Origin: Butyrivibrio sp.
GTDB lineage: Bacteria; Bacillota; Clostridia; Lachnospirales; Lachnospiraceae
Direction of reading: 5' to 3'
Assembly: GCF_015056685.1 (NCBI RefSeq)
Contig: NZ_SVFW01000070.1
Location: 1-15,227, forward strand
DNA: 15,227 nucleotides
In this document: in pieces, positions 1-7,751 of the stretch
How positions within the stretch are numbered: the stretch's first letter is position 1
Layout of the letters: the number at the start of each line of letters is the position of its first letter
Notes under the pieces: generated by a model
Told to the model about the DNA's origin: nothing
The model's input: only the letters and a program-made list of their open reading frames with translations
Database searches by the model: none
Position numbers and translations under genes: made by a program

Positions 1-81
1 CTTATTAGTTATACACGTTTTTGAAACTATAGAAAAATCTTATTTTACTATTGACTTTATATTTGCAGGCTCGATTATAGA

Positions 82-1758
82 TTAGCGAATTATCTTCTCA
101 AAATCATCTTTGCCATGTTTGCAGATGGGGCATATAAAATCATCTGGCATGTCTTCACCAACATATTCATAGCCACAGATAAGACAGCGCCAGATTGTTT
201 CGCCTTTTGGCGTCGTTCCGACTTTTTCGGGCTTTGGCTTGATATCGCTTTGATAGAATTCATATGTGCAGGACGGAGTATCTGACAGTACAGTCATAAA
301 TGTCGGTTCGCAGATAAAAAGAGTGTGTGAACCAAGGTCAACTTCTTTTTCAACCTTAAGAGAAAAATATGCATTTGTCCCGGCAGTTATGTATGGAATG
401 CCATTTTCGGCAGTTTCATATGATGAAGCAGGAAAAGATGTATCAAACTTATCCACGTCTTTTCCTGACCGGAAACCAAAGTGCTTGAAAAGGTCAAAAG
501 ATGCATCTTTACTAATAACTGAAATATTGCAAATGCCTGTGTCTTTTATCATGTCATGAGTGTAGTTGGCTTTGTTTACTGCAATTGAAATTCTGTTAGG
601 ATCTGATGCAACCTGTATTGCAGTATTGATAATACAGCCATTTTTCTTTTCACCTCGAACTGCTGTGCAAACGAACAGACCGTAGGAGAGTTTGTACATA
701 GCTTTTGGGTTGAGTTCTGACATAGTGGGGACTCCTTTCTCGTTAGTGGTAGAAATGGTGTTGGTTTTCAATATTGGTGCTTGGACTTTATTGGCTGATT
801 TTTGAAGTTCTTTTCTCTTATTCCTATACTCAATAATTGGCAGATCAGCTGCAACCAGCATTTCCTTCATGGGAACATCACTTTTCTTGGGAAGTTGTGT
901 TTCAACAATTCTTTTATCCTGCCTTTCGACCACTTTATTGGCGCGACTTCCAAGCCAGGCAATAGCCTTGTCGATAGGCTTTAATCCGGTTATTTTATTG
1001 TAAAAGCGAAGCGCTATGATCGAATGCTCGTCATCAACCGGGATAAAGAAAGCCAAAATCAGTATTTTATCCGTGACATGGTTGAGCCACATATTAGGAT
1101 ATTTAAAGGTTAGATTCGTGCTCTTGATTAGGCTGTCTGCGGATGATTTGGGTAATTGCCCGCTGTCAACTTCGTTATTGGCACTGGTTTGCAGGGTATT
1201 GTCATCAAGCCATACCACCTTCGGACCGTTGCACAAAGTTTTATTGCCACGACCAATTGTGGTGCGGTGAACAAAGGCAAGATGGGATACGTCCAGCTGG
1301 TTTTCAATAACTCTGGAGTACTGTACGTTCCATGTATCTTCGATATGATCATAAGAATAGTTTGTATCAGTGATAACATCGAAGTAGTCAGGATCATGAG
1401 TTGGCATACCGTCGCCGTACCAGGCAAATACTATTCCACCAACCTCTTTTACCATATAATGCTTGAGGTCGAACCGGGAGAAATCTTGAGCGGAGTTTCT
1501 GCCTTCTGACGGTATATGCACGCATTTGCCATTGGAATCATACTCAATTCCGTGAAAAGGACATTTGATATTTCCGTCTTGGACGCAGCCTTTTTCAAGG
1601 GACGCGCCTCTATGGGCGCAAAGGCTGCTGACAAGGCTGAGTTCGCCGTTTTCATTCCTAAAAAAGACGAGGTTTTCGCCGAAACGTCTAGCTCCAATAA
1701 CATTGCCTTTTTTAACAGAGTTAGAAGACAGAACAGCATACCACTGATTTTTGATCAT
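82..1758 (-). CDS. Rieske oxygenase - flavin reductase - rubredoxin fusion protein
   Basis: Predicted cytosolic redox protein of 558 aa with three modules. Residues 1-~335 are a Rieske non-heme iron oxygenase: C47-x-H49 and C66-x2-H69 bind the [2Fe-2S] cluster, and the ENQLDVSHLAFVH stretch (N153, D156, H159, H164) matches the mononuclear iron site. Residues ~346-490 resemble the FMN-binding flavin reductase domain of clostridial high-molecular-weight rubredoxins. Residues ~520-558 are a short rubredoxin with C525-x2-C528 and C543-x2-C546; the 14-residue spacer is the rubrerythrin type. The start has GGAGG at 1767-1771, 8 nt upstream. Such a chain could pass electrons from NAD(P)H or flavin through rubredoxin to a Rieske/iron centre, but order and substrate are inferred. 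An internal ribosome binding site precedes Met346, so a separate flavin reductase-rubredoxin may also be made. Very sure of the domains, unsure of the function. Confidence 0.9.
   Translation of the reverse strand: MIKNQWYAVLSSNSVKKGNVIGARRFGENLVFFRNENGELSLVSSLCAHRGASLEKGCVQDGNIKCPFHGIEYDSNGKCVHIPSEGRNSAQDFSRFDLKHYMVKEVGGIVFAWYGDGMPTHDPDYFDVITDTNYSYDHIEDTWNVQYSRVIENQLDVSHLAFVHRTTIGRGNKTLCNGPKVVWLDDNTLQTSANNEVDSGQLPKSSADSLIKSTNLTFKYPNMWLNHVTDKILILAFFIPVDDEHSIIALRFYNKITGLKPIDKAIAWLGSRANKVVERQDKRIVETQLPKKSDVPMKEMLVAADLPIIEYRNKRKELQKSANKVQAPILKTNTISTTNEKGVPTMSELNPKAMYKLSYGLFVCTAVRGEKKNGCIINTAIQVASDPNRISIAVNKANYTHDMIKDTGICNISVISKDASFDLFKHFGFRSGKDVDKFDTSFPASSYETAENGIPYITAGTNAYFSLKVEKEVDLGSHTLFICEPTFMTVLSDTPSCTYEFYQSDIKPKPEKVGTTPKGETIWRCLICGYEYVGEDMPDDFICPICKHGKDDFEKIIR
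732..738 (-). promoter_or_regulatory. Internal Shine-Dalgarno before Met346 of the fusion gene
   Basis: On the minus strand AAAGGAG lies 8 nt before an in-frame ATG (721-723) exactly where the flavin reductase domain begins. This is as good as the site of the full-length gene. It would yield a 213-aa flavin reductase-rubredoxin protein, close to the size of stand-alone high-molecular-weight rubredoxins. It suggests either dual translation or a recent fusion of two formerly separate genes. Confidence 0.6.
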
Positions 1759-1804
1759 AGATAAAACCTCCGGATTTGTAGAAAAAACGGCGGGCTACAA
1801 TACA

Positions 1805-1810
1805 ATTATA
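1805..1810 (-). promoter_or_regulatory. Possible -10 box for the Rieske fusion gene
   Basis: TATAAT on the minus strand, about 45 nt upstream of the start codon. No good -35 is seen at 17 nt spacing, so this rests on one hexamer in an AT-rich region. Confidence 0.3.
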
Positions 1811-1860
1811 CTATAAACGGTATGCCGATAACCACCGCGAATCTCAATTTATTCTAAATA

Positions 1861-1890
1861 TTGTTGAAGAAAGAAATATGCTTATATGAT
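1861..1890 (+). promoter_or_regulatory. Possible promoter for rubredoxin
   Basis: TTGTTG (1861-1866) and TATGAT (1885-1890) are separated by 18 nt. The leader to the rubredoxin start would be about 110 nt. The rest of the 249-base divergent gap shows nothing else I can support. Confidence 0.3.
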
Positions 1891-2007
1891 AGAATGTATT
1901 TATGAACGAAATAGTGAGAAAGTAGATGCGCTGGTAATGATCTTAGTTGATATGTTGTATAACAATCGCATTTACTGAAGGTTGGAGCATGAAAGGAGAA
2001 ACTGATT

Positions 2008-2166
2008 ATGAAGTATGTATGTAATACTTGTGGCTATGTTTACGACGAGGCAGCAGGTGATCCTGATAACGGAATAGCACCTGGAACAAAGTGGGATGAT
2101 CTTCCGGCTGATTTCACTTGCCCATTATGTGGAGTTGGAAAGGAAGATTTTTCAGTAGAGGCATAA
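2008..2166 (+). CDS. Rubredoxin
   Basis: A 52-aa one-iron electron carrier of the cytosol. It has the two canonical Cys pairs, C5-x2-C8-G-Y and C38-P-x-C41-G, with the long ~29-residue spacer of true rubredoxins, the D-P-D-N-G-I-x-P-G-T segment, and W29. The length is normal for the family. The start is fixed by GAAAGGAG at 1991-1998, 9 nt upstream. It is divergent from the Rieske fusion gene, which carries its own short rubredoxin domain, so the two may share an electron-transfer role such as oxygen or peroxide reduction; that link is inferred from position only. The symbol is left empty because naming varies. Confidence 0.95.
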   Translation: MKYVCNTCGYVYDEAAGDPDNGIAPGTKWDDLPADFTCPLCGVGKEDFSVEA

Positions 2167-2224
2167 CAAAAAAGAATAGCCGCGAAGAATAACAGATGAC
2201 AAATAAAATATTGATAAGCAAGTA

Positions 2225-2257
2225 AAGGCAGGTGCATCCAAGAGGTGTGTCTGCCTT
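2225..2257 (+). other. Small hairpin between rubredoxin and the Fe-S/GNAT gene
   Basis: AAGGCAG (2225-2231) and CTGCCTT (2251-2257) form a perfect 7-bp stem with a 19-nt loop. There is no following T run, so it is a weak candidate for a terminator or processing site. Confidence 0.25.
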
Positions 2258-2284
2258 ATCTTCAATAGTGGCAGAGGGAGTCAT

Positions 2285-2743
2285 ATGCACAGATTATACG
2301 AAACTGATGATATTTCATTATTTTGGAATTCGGACAAATGCAGACATGCCAGGAAATGCGTGACAGGTTGCCCTGGAGTTTTTGATTTTAAAAGAAAACC
2401 TTGGATTGATCTAAGTCAGGATGAGACACAAAGAATATGGAAAACTATAAAGCAGTGCTCATCGGGAGCTTTGGATATTATCTATAATCATGAAGTGATG
2501 GTAAAACTGGATAAAGACAATAACAGGAGCACTGCTGTGGATAAAGATGGGCAGATTATCGGTGAATGTGATTATCAAGAAAATGCTGACACCATCACAA
2601 TCTTTCACACAGAGGTTAAGCCTGAATACGGAGGAAACGGAATAGCAAAGAGACTGGTATATAAGGTTTTCGAAGAAGCGGACCGGGAGTGCAAAAAGAT
2701 AGTACCTACATGCTCATATGCGGCAAAATTGCTTAGCAATTAA
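2285..2743 (+). CDS. YjdI-like [4Fe-4S] domain fused to YjdJ-like GNAT domain
   Basis: A 152-aa protein in two parts. Residues ~10-70 match the mono-cluster Fe-S domain family (YjdI, Fer4_19): C19-x5-C25-x3-C29-P, then C58-S-S-G-A-L. Residues ~75-152 match the short GNAT-like family represented by YjdJ, with the acetyl-CoA loop around Y-G-G-N-G-I-A-K-R and a conserved Cys near the end (V-P-T-C-S-Y). In enterobacteria these are adjacent separate genes; here they are one chain. The substrate is unknown. AGGGAG lies 4 nt before the ATG. The gene ends 10 bp from the convergent PsiE-like gene. Domain identity is fairly sure; biochemical function is not known. Confidence 0.85.
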   Translation: MHRLYETDDISLFWNSDKCRHARKCVTGCPGVFDFKRKPWIDLSQDETQRIWKTIKQCSSGALDIIYNHEVMVKLDKDNNRSTAVDKDGQIIGECDYQENADTITIFHTEVKPEYGGNGIAKRLVYKVFEEADRECKKIVPTCSYAAKLLSN

Positions 2744-2753
2744 AGCATTATAC

Positions 2754-3161
2754 TTACTGCTCTTCTTCAAAATCAAACTCCTTAAATAGATATTTTCTGC
2801 AGAACAGAAGAACTGCAATAGCAAGGACTCTGATAAGAACATATATAGCTTCTTCATGTCCTGCTACAAGCCCTCTTGCGATGGCAAAAATCAGCACCTC
2901 AATTATTGTATTCATGGAATGTTTTACGAGCATTCTCTCAAACTCAATCACAATAATCACGCTGAATGCAGAAGCCAGAAGCTTCTCAATATACTCAAGA
3001 GCATCGATATCTGCAGCACTATTTGTAAAAGAAAATGCATCCAGAACAAGATGGAAACCACCATACATTACGCCTATAAGCAGTATAGCCGCTACAATCT
3101 TCTCAAGGTAGTTAGGCAACTTCATTATTAACTTGTGGAAAAAGGTGTCTTTATTATTCAT
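2754..3161 (-). CDS. PsiE-like integral membrane protein
   Basis: A small protein of 135 aa with about four hydrophobic segments: residues ~20-42, 62-79, 86-100 and 104-122. It has a short polar N-terminus and an acidic C-terminus (E-F-D-F-E-E-E-Q). Length and topology agree with the phosphate-starvation-inducible PsiE family (PF06146), whose molecular function is unknown. An upstream ATG would add 27 residues, but the start chosen here has AGGAG 6 nt upstream and gives a more usual length. It is convergent with the Fe-S/GNAT gene. Phosphate control cannot be seen in the sequence. Family assignment is probable, not certain. Confidence 0.7.
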   Translation of the reverse strand: MNNKDTFFHKLIMKLPNYLEKIVAAILLIGVMYGGFHLVLDAFSFTNSAADIDALEYIEKLLASAFSVIIVIEFERMLVKHSMNTIIEVLIFAIARGLVAGHEEAIYVLIRVLAIAVLLFCRKYLFKEFDFEEEQ

Positions 3162-3276
3162 AGGCGCTCCTGTGCAATCAGAAATTTGTAATAATTTTAC
3201 TATATTTTGAATTGGATTGTTAGTGATAATAATGATTTCCATTATGACTATGTTGGAAGCTTGCCAGGGAATATCT

Positions 3277-3507
3277 ATGGATAGTGAAGAAAATACTGAA
3301 TTGAAGGCAGTTGGATTGGGAGAAATAAGGAAAATACTCCTTGGGTATCCTGAGAATTGTGAAGAGTACCATCCATCTACTTATTTAAGGCTATTAATGT
3401 TTCATATCTATAGGGAGGGGATTAGTGAAACTTGCAGGGCGATTTGTAATGATGATAAAAAGCAAGCAAGTAGAAATGCAAAAAACGAGAAAGAAATATT
3501 GAAATAA
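3277..3507 (+). CDS. Small hypothetical protein
   Basis: A 76-aa soluble, charged protein that I do not recognise. The start at 3277 is preferred because AGGGA lies 6 nt upstream; an earlier in-frame ATG at 3217 would overlap the divergent PsiE-like gene and has no ribosome binding site. The middle is mixed amphipathic sequence (E-I-R-K-I-L-L-G-Y-P, then Y-L-R-L-L-M-F-H-I-Y-R), and the C-terminus is Lys/Asn/Glu rich. It sits just upstream of the putative promoter of the XRE-ImmA-PIN genes. It may be a chance or decaying ORF, but the site and codon pattern favour a real small gene. Confidence 0.45.
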   Translation: MDSEENTELKAVGLGEIRKILLGYPENCEEYHPSTYLRLLMFHIYREGISETCRAICNDDKKQASRNAKNEKEILK

Positions 3508-3526
3508 TTATATATGATGGTATTAT
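3499..3526 (+). promoter_or_regulatory. Putative promoter of the XRE-ImmA-PIN operon
   Basis: TTGAAA (3499-3504) and TATTAT (3521-3526) with 16-nt spacing lie about 90 nt upstream of the XRE start. The region is very AT-rich, so confidence is limited. Confidence 0.4.
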
Positions 3527-3617
3527 ATAACTATAAAAGAAAATTTGTTGCAAATAATAAGAATTTTGTAAACAAGAATCAAACCAAGAACATACATAAT
3601 TACAAATTAGAAGAAAA

Positions 3618-3956
3618 ATGACGAAGTTTATTAAAAATTTAAATGTCTTTTTAAAAGACAGGAAAATTAAAAATGCGTATATTTCCCTTGTTACTGGATG
3701 GGAAAAAAGTAAGGTGAGTAGAATCCTTAATGGTGATGTGGATCTGAAAATGGATGACGCAGAGCTTTTGGCTACTTCTTTGGGAAAAGATGTATTGTTT
3801 TTCTTAAATGATGATGAGACAGTATATTATTCCTCCAAGGAAAATGAACAGATGGCATTCTATGCAGGCCATTTGGAAAAACATGATAAAAAAATAGCTG
3901 CTGATTTATTAGATATGTTCAGATTTTACGACGCTTTAACAGATTTACGAGTATAA
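3618..3956 (+). CDS. XRE-type helix-turn-helix regulator (candidate antitoxin)
   Basis: A 112-aa protein with an N-terminal Cro/C1-like helix-turn-helix at about residues 18-62: a first helix around N-A-Y-I-S-L-V-T-G-W, recognition helix S-K-V-S-R-I-L-N-G, then a helix with D-D-A-E-L-L-A-T-S-L-G. The C-terminal half (E-K-H-D-K-K-I-A-A-D-L-L-D-M-F) is helical and may oligomerise. It precedes an ImmA/IrrE-like protease; XRE-ImmA (COG2856) pairs are known as toxin-antitoxin-like and mobile-element switches in which the protease removes the repressor. It probably represses its own operon; no operator repeat is obvious. The ribosome binding site is weak (AGAAG). Confidence 0.8.
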   Translation: MTKFIKNLNVFLKDRKIKNAYISLVTGWEKSKVSRILNGDVDLKMDDAELLATSLGKDVLFFLNDDETVYYSSKENEQMAFYAGHLEKHDKKIAADLLDMFRFYDALTDLRV

Positions 3957-3961
3957 GGAAA

Positions 3962-3990
3962 AGGGGCTCACATTTGTGGGCTCCTTTTTT
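3962..3990 (+). terminator. Intrinsic terminator/attenuator between XRE and ImmA genes
   Basis: GGGGCTCACA (3963-3972) pairs with TGTGGGCTCC (3975-3984), including two G-U pairs, followed by six T (3985-3990). The T tract runs directly into the GGAGG of the ImmA gene. The CTCC of the terminator arm can alternatively pair with GGAG of that Shine-Dalgarno across the T loop. The hairpin could therefore set the ratio of regulator to downstream protease and nuclease. Confidence 0.6.
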
Positions 3991-3995
3991 GGAGG
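3991..3995 (+). promoter_or_regulatory. Shine-Dalgarno of the ImmA-like gene, abutting the terminator
   Basis: GGAGG lies 4 nt before the ATG at 4000 and decides that start over an upstream GTG-type start at 3976 that lies inside the hairpin. GGAG (3991-3994) is complementary to CTCC at 3981-3984. Confidence 0.6.
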
Positions 3996-3999
3996 CAAT

Positions 4000-4857
4000 A
4001 TGGAAAAAGAAAGATTTTACAGGATACTTGATTTTAATAGAGAAAATAAAAAAGAAATTGGTATAGCTTGCATGCAGTTTTATAACATGCTTAACAGGCA
4101 GAATGTATTTGTAATTCCAGATGTGCAATCATTGGCTAAAATGCTATTTACGCGTGAAGGGTATAAGTTTGTGCATATTCCTCTTAAGAGTAAAGAAATA
4201 GGTGCATGTCAATTAAGAATGAATGGTCAAAGATATCTTGTTATAAACACTAGTAAGAGTTTGGCAAATAACAATTTTGCAGTTGCCCATGATCTGTACC
4301 ATCTTATGATTCAAGAACATTCTTCAGAAAATGTGATGGAGGTGTATCTTGATAATTATGATGAGAATAAAAATGAAATGTTCGCCAATGCTTTTGCCGG
4401 AAGTATAATGATGCCTTCAGAAGATTTTATACAGACTTCGACCTTTATGCAAAACTCATTGTCACTAAGAAAAAAGGAAGAAAATGCAGTTTATTTAAAT
4501 GAATTGACAATGGTTATCAATCTAATGGAATACTATAAGACCACATATATGTCGGTTGTAATACGTTTTTTTGAGTTGGAACTATGGGATAAGAGCGATG
4601 AAAAGCTTGTAGACGCGCTACTTCATCAAAATAAAGAAGATGCCCAGAGAAAAATATTTGGTCAAATGGCTAAAGCCATAGGAAGGCCATCTATCATGGA
4701 ACCAACTATGGAAGATGATTTTGAGATTCTTATGGAGGAGGCTGCTACCAAAGGGAAAAAGCTCCTTGACTTGGGACTCATGACACAGCAAGACTACGAC
4801 TATAGAATGAGCGGGCTAAAAAAATATTATGAATCTGTCAAGGAGGATAATTATTGA
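4000..4857 (+). CDS. ImmA/IrrE-family metallopeptidase-like protein
   Basis: A 285-aa protein. The zinc-protease motif is H97-D98-L-Y-H101 with a downstream E126 in N-E-M-F-A-N-A-F-A-G, followed by M-M-P; this is the ImmA/IrrE layout (H-E-x2-H ... E-x2-A-x2-F-A-x2-L-L-M-P). The catalytic Glu of HExxH is Asp here, seen in some family members, so activity may be altered. Residues ~140-285 form a helical C-terminal region of unknown role. In ICEBs1-type systems ImmA cleaves the ImmR repressor; by analogy the partner is the XRE protein. It ends in TGATG, overlapping the PIN-like gene, so the two are translationally coupled. Confidence 0.85.
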   Translation: MEKERFYRILDFNRENKKEIGIACMQFYNMLNRQNVFVIPDVQSLAKMLFTREGYKFVHIPLKSKEIGACQLRMNGQRYLVINTSKSLANNNFAVAHDLYHLMIQEHSSENVMEVYLDNYDENKNEMFANAFAGSIMMPSEDFIQTSTFMQNSLSLRKKEENAVYLNELTMVINLMEYYKTTYMSVVIRFFELELWDKSDEKLVDALLHQNKEDAQRKIFGQMAKAIGRPSIMEPTMEDDFEILMEEAATKGKKLLDLGLMTQQDYDYRMSGLKKYYESVKEDNY

Positions 4858-5789
4858 TGGAAGTGGCAGATATCATAATGAACCTTGAAAAAGATGTTGA
4901 AGATTACTTTATAACAGATCAGCATGAAGCAGTAATGGCAATTCTTAAGGCAGAGAATGCATTATTCTTAGATACAGGCTTTATTTCAAGGCTGGCACAA
5001 GCTCCTATGGAAAACATAGGAGATTTTATAAAAGCTAAATGTATATTGATAGTAACTGAGTTAGTTATATATGAGCTATCTGAAAAAGATAGGTTGAGAA
5101 TTAATGCCTGTGCCAGAACATTTTTTAAAGAGATTTCGGAGCAAGGTTTTAAACTTGTCCTTTTAAAAGAAATAACATTACCATCACAGCTCGGAGAATA
5201 TATATCTAAAAGTGCCTTTGAAAGAAATAGAGATTTTGTAGGACTTCTTTCTAAGAATAAGGCTACACTAACCTGCTTAGCACAAGCTTTAGAAAATCTT
5301 CCTGCAAAATATAAAGATATTTTTGAGACTGACTATAAGGTGCCGAAGGATACTGACTTTACAACCAATATTATTAGAGAACTAGTATCTAGGAAACAAG
5401 GAAAAGATAGCCTTGCTGAGGAACTGATCATAGTCTGTATTTTGCTTATCATGGAATTACCTAAAGGTGGGAAGATGTTTTTCTGTACACATGACCACGC
5501 ATCAATTTCCAGATTTAATAAAGCTATACAAACATCACTCCCTAATGTAGAACACATGATTAGCGCAGTGTCTTTATATTCATTTGTAGCTTTCCTCATA
5601 AAGATGAAAGTGTTATATGAGTCGGATAAAGAGCAGATAGTAGAATTTCTTAAGAAGGTATATGGAAACAGAATAAAAGTAATGAAAGCACCGCAGTTAC
5701 CCGCACAGGCGATTGTAGAGGAATTGACTGCAGAGGAGATAATAAGAGGGATGTTTGAAAATGTGGAGTACATGCTGGTGTTAAAGTAA
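4857..5789 (+). CDS. PIN-like nuclease domain protein coupled to the ImmA-like gene
   Basis: A 310-aa protein with no full-length family I recognise, but with the acidic residues of a PIN-like RNase fold in order: D39 after hydrophobic residues (L-F-L-D-T-G), E68 in V-T-E-L-V-I-Y-E-L, D184/E188 in K-D-S-L-A-E-E-L-I, and D213 in F-C-T-H-D-H-A-S. The gap between the second and third sites is longer than usual, implying a ~60-aa insertion. The C-terminal ~70 residues are helical. The start is ATG overlapping the ImmA stop; a TTG at 4854 is the alternative, and AGGAGG at 4841-4846 serves either. As last gene of an XRE-ImmA operon it is the likely toxic effector. The PIN call is inferred from motif spacing. 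Confidence 0.75.
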   Translation: MEVADIIMNLEKDVEDYFITDQHEAVMAILKAENALFLDTGFISRLAQAPMENIGDFIKAKCILIVTELVIYELSEKDRLRINACARTFFKEISEQGFKLVLLKEITLPSQLGEYISKSAFERNRDFVGLLSKNKATLTCLAQALENLPAKYKDIFETDYKVPKDTDFTTNIIRELVSRKQGKDSLAEELIIVCILLIMELPKGGKMFFCTHDHASISRFNKAIQTSLPNVEHMISAVSLYSFVAFLIKMKVLYESDKEQIVEFLKKVYGNRIKVMKAPQLPAQAIVEELTAEEIIRGMFENVEYMLVLK

Positions 5790-5897
5790 ACATGTTCGTG
5801 AAAATAGTTAGCATGAGCTTTATACAAATAAAGAATTAAATACACATGCGTAGCTGTACGATGAAGAATATTTTATGTAAACAAAGGAAAGTAATAT

Positions 5898-7751
5898 ATG
5901 AAAAAGTTGCATATTAGCATTTTAAAGCCATACAAATTGTATAGGGAAAATACAGATTATTTTTTGGATGGAGATTTAATAATTCTTTCTGGGACTAATG
6001 GCAGTGGGAAAAGTCAGCTATTTAAAATAATATCCCAAAATACAAGTGAGTCTATTTTACGAACTATTTCACAGTCAGATGATGATGGAGAGGAAGAGGT
6101 AATTGAAGAAGTACTCTTATTGTCTTTTAGAGATAATATTAATCTTGGAAATGAATTTGGCCATTATTCTGTAACGTATAGAGAGAACAATGCAACAAAT
6201 GCGTGGAACTATTACCAAAGTAATATCAAATATTCAAATAATCATGTTTTAAATTCAAAACGTAAAGCAAAATTTGAAACGGGATCTTTGATTGATAACA
6301 ATGGAATTAGAAATCCGTCATGGAGATCTATCAGTAAACTTATACAATTGATTAAGGATAATTATCCGGATGAAAGGGCATTTAATCTTTCTCAAACCGA
6401 GCTAGAAAGAATTTTACCAAATGATTTTATTTGGAGAAATGAGAATGATATTATAGAACAAATTGGTAATTTGTTCTATATAGCATGCTGTAAACGTGTT
6501 GACGAACAGATTAAATGTTCAAAATCGACTACGATATTTGATAATACAGAATGGTTAAAAAATGCCCCATGGACAATTCTTAACAAATTGTTTGAGGAAT
6601 TAAAGTTTAAATACAGATTTAAATCAGATTATCAGTTTTCTACACCAAACATAGATGAAAACCCTTTATTAAGAGAAGGAACAAATATCCGCAACATAAA
6701 TGATTTGAGTGATGGAGAAAAAGCAATATTAAAACTAGCACTAAATTCTTTGGATGAAGAAATAAGTAAAGACATTAAGTTAGTATTATTTGACGAATAT
6801 GATGCACCACTGAATCCTTCTTTGGCAGAAGCATTCTTTCATGTGATTGAAAAATTCTACATTGAAAAGGGAATTCAGGTAATTATAGCAACACATTCTC
6901 CTGCGACGATTTCGTTAGCACCAACATATGCGCAGTTTTATGAACTATTTTCTCGAGAAAATGCATCGCCTCAATTATGTCAGGTTAGTCAGTTTGAGTA
7001 TAGTGAATTGAGGATAGCAAATAAGCAGTTCTATGATAAAATCAAAAATCAGGATAATAGAATTGCAGAATTGATGGTAAACGCAAAAGGCATTGAGAAT
7101 AACTGTCTGTTTGTAGAGAACCGATATGATCAGATTTATAAAATTGCTTATTTAAAAATAAAAGGAATAGATGGAATTACGGAAGAGAACCTCGAAGAGA
7201 AATTCCATACAAACTGTCCATTTGCAATACATGGGAATTTTTCATGCAATGGACTTTTGGGGTATCTGACATGTTCAAATATTACGCATGATTGTAATCA
7301 TGTCATTGTATGTCTTTTTGACTTTGATACTGAAGGGTACAAAAAGTTTGAAGATTTAGAAAAGAAGAAAGATAATTCAAGAAAGATGTTTGATGAAAGG
7401 GAAGGATCTGTAAAAGAAGGCCTTTACATAAAACATCATCATGCAGATCGTTATGCGCTTATGTTACCTATCCCAGATAGGTTAAAAAAATATGTAAGTG
7501 AAAAAACAAGCACAGATTGCTTTATCGAAGTTGAAACATTGTTGACGGAGGAATATTTAAAAACAAATCAAAAAGCAGAAATCAGAAGTGATGCTTTGCC
7601 CTTTTATAAGATGAAGGATAAGCATAAATGTGATTTTTGGAAAGATTTAATTACGGTTGACAGCAAGCACTTTGAAGACTTTAGACCTTTGTTTGACCAG
7701 CTCGAAAGACTATTTTTGGGTGCAAAGAGTAACTGTGATGAAGACTGTTAA
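5898..7751 (+). CDS. OLD-like AAA/ABC-type ATPase with C-terminal TOPRIM domain
   Basis: A 617-aa predicted ATP-dependent nuclease or defence sensor. The ATPase part has Walker A G-T-N-G-S-G-K-S (residues 32-39), an ABC signature L-S-D-G-E (270-274), Walker B L-V-L-F-D299-E300 and switch H333 (A-T-H-S-P). The C-terminal part has TOPRIM residues: E407 (L-F-V-E-N-R-Y-D) and D475-x-D477 (L-F-D-F-D-T-E-G), then a K-H-H-H-A-D-R-Y-A-L-M-L-P-I-P segment. This resembles OLD/GajA-type proteins and fused PARIS-like ATPase-TOPRIM proteins, but the exact family is not settled. There is no long coiled coil. AAAGGA lies upstream of the ATG. It starts ~110 nt after the PIN gene and precedes HEPN genes, as expected in a phage-defence island. 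Confidence 0.85.
   Translation: MKKLHISILKPYKLYRENTDYFLDGDLIILSGTNGSGKSQLFKIISQNTSESILRTISQSDDDGEEEVIEEVLLLSFRDNINLGNEFGHYSVTYRENNATNAWNYYQSNIKYSNNHVLNSKRKAKFETGSLIDNNGIRNPSWRSISKLIQLIKDNYPDERAFNLSQTELERILPNDFIWRNENDIIEQIGNLFYIACCKRVDEQIKCSKSTTIFDNTEWLKNAPWTILNKLFEELKFKYRFKSDYQFSTPNIDENPLLREGTNIRNINDLSDGEKAILKLALNSLDEEISKDIKLVLFDEYDAPLNPSLAEAFFHVIEKFYIEKGIQVIIATHSPATISLAPTYAQFYELFSRENASPQLCQVSQFEYSELRIANKQFYDKIKNQDNRIAELMVNAKGIENNCLFVENRYDQIYKIAYLKIKGIDGITEENLEEKFHTNCPFAIHGNFSCNGLLGYLTCSNITHDCNHVIVCLFDFDTEGYKKFEDLEKKKDNSRKMFDEREGSVKEGLYIKHHHADRYALMLPIPDRLKKYVSEKTSTDCFIEVETLLTEEYLKTNQKAEIRSDALPFYKMKDKHKCDFWKDLITVDSKHFEDFRPLFDQLERLFLGAKSNCDEDC

Noticed and set aside
1..81. Possible promoter TTGACT (51-56) near the window start
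   Set aside because: No matching -10 at correct spacing, and it would read into the 3' end of a convergent gene.
1128..1764. Several 80-117 codon ORFs opposite or within the Rieske gene
   Set aside because: They are shadows of a gene with complete catalytic motifs and have no ribosome binding sites.
2856..3131. Plus-strand ORFs opposite the PsiE-like gene
   Set aside because: No ribosome binding site, and the minus-strand frame has clear membrane helices.
5333..5845. 170-codon minus-strand ORF across the PIN-like gene
   Set aside because: It lies opposite a frame with conserved acidic motifs and proper coupling; its hydrophobic pattern is an antisense artefact.
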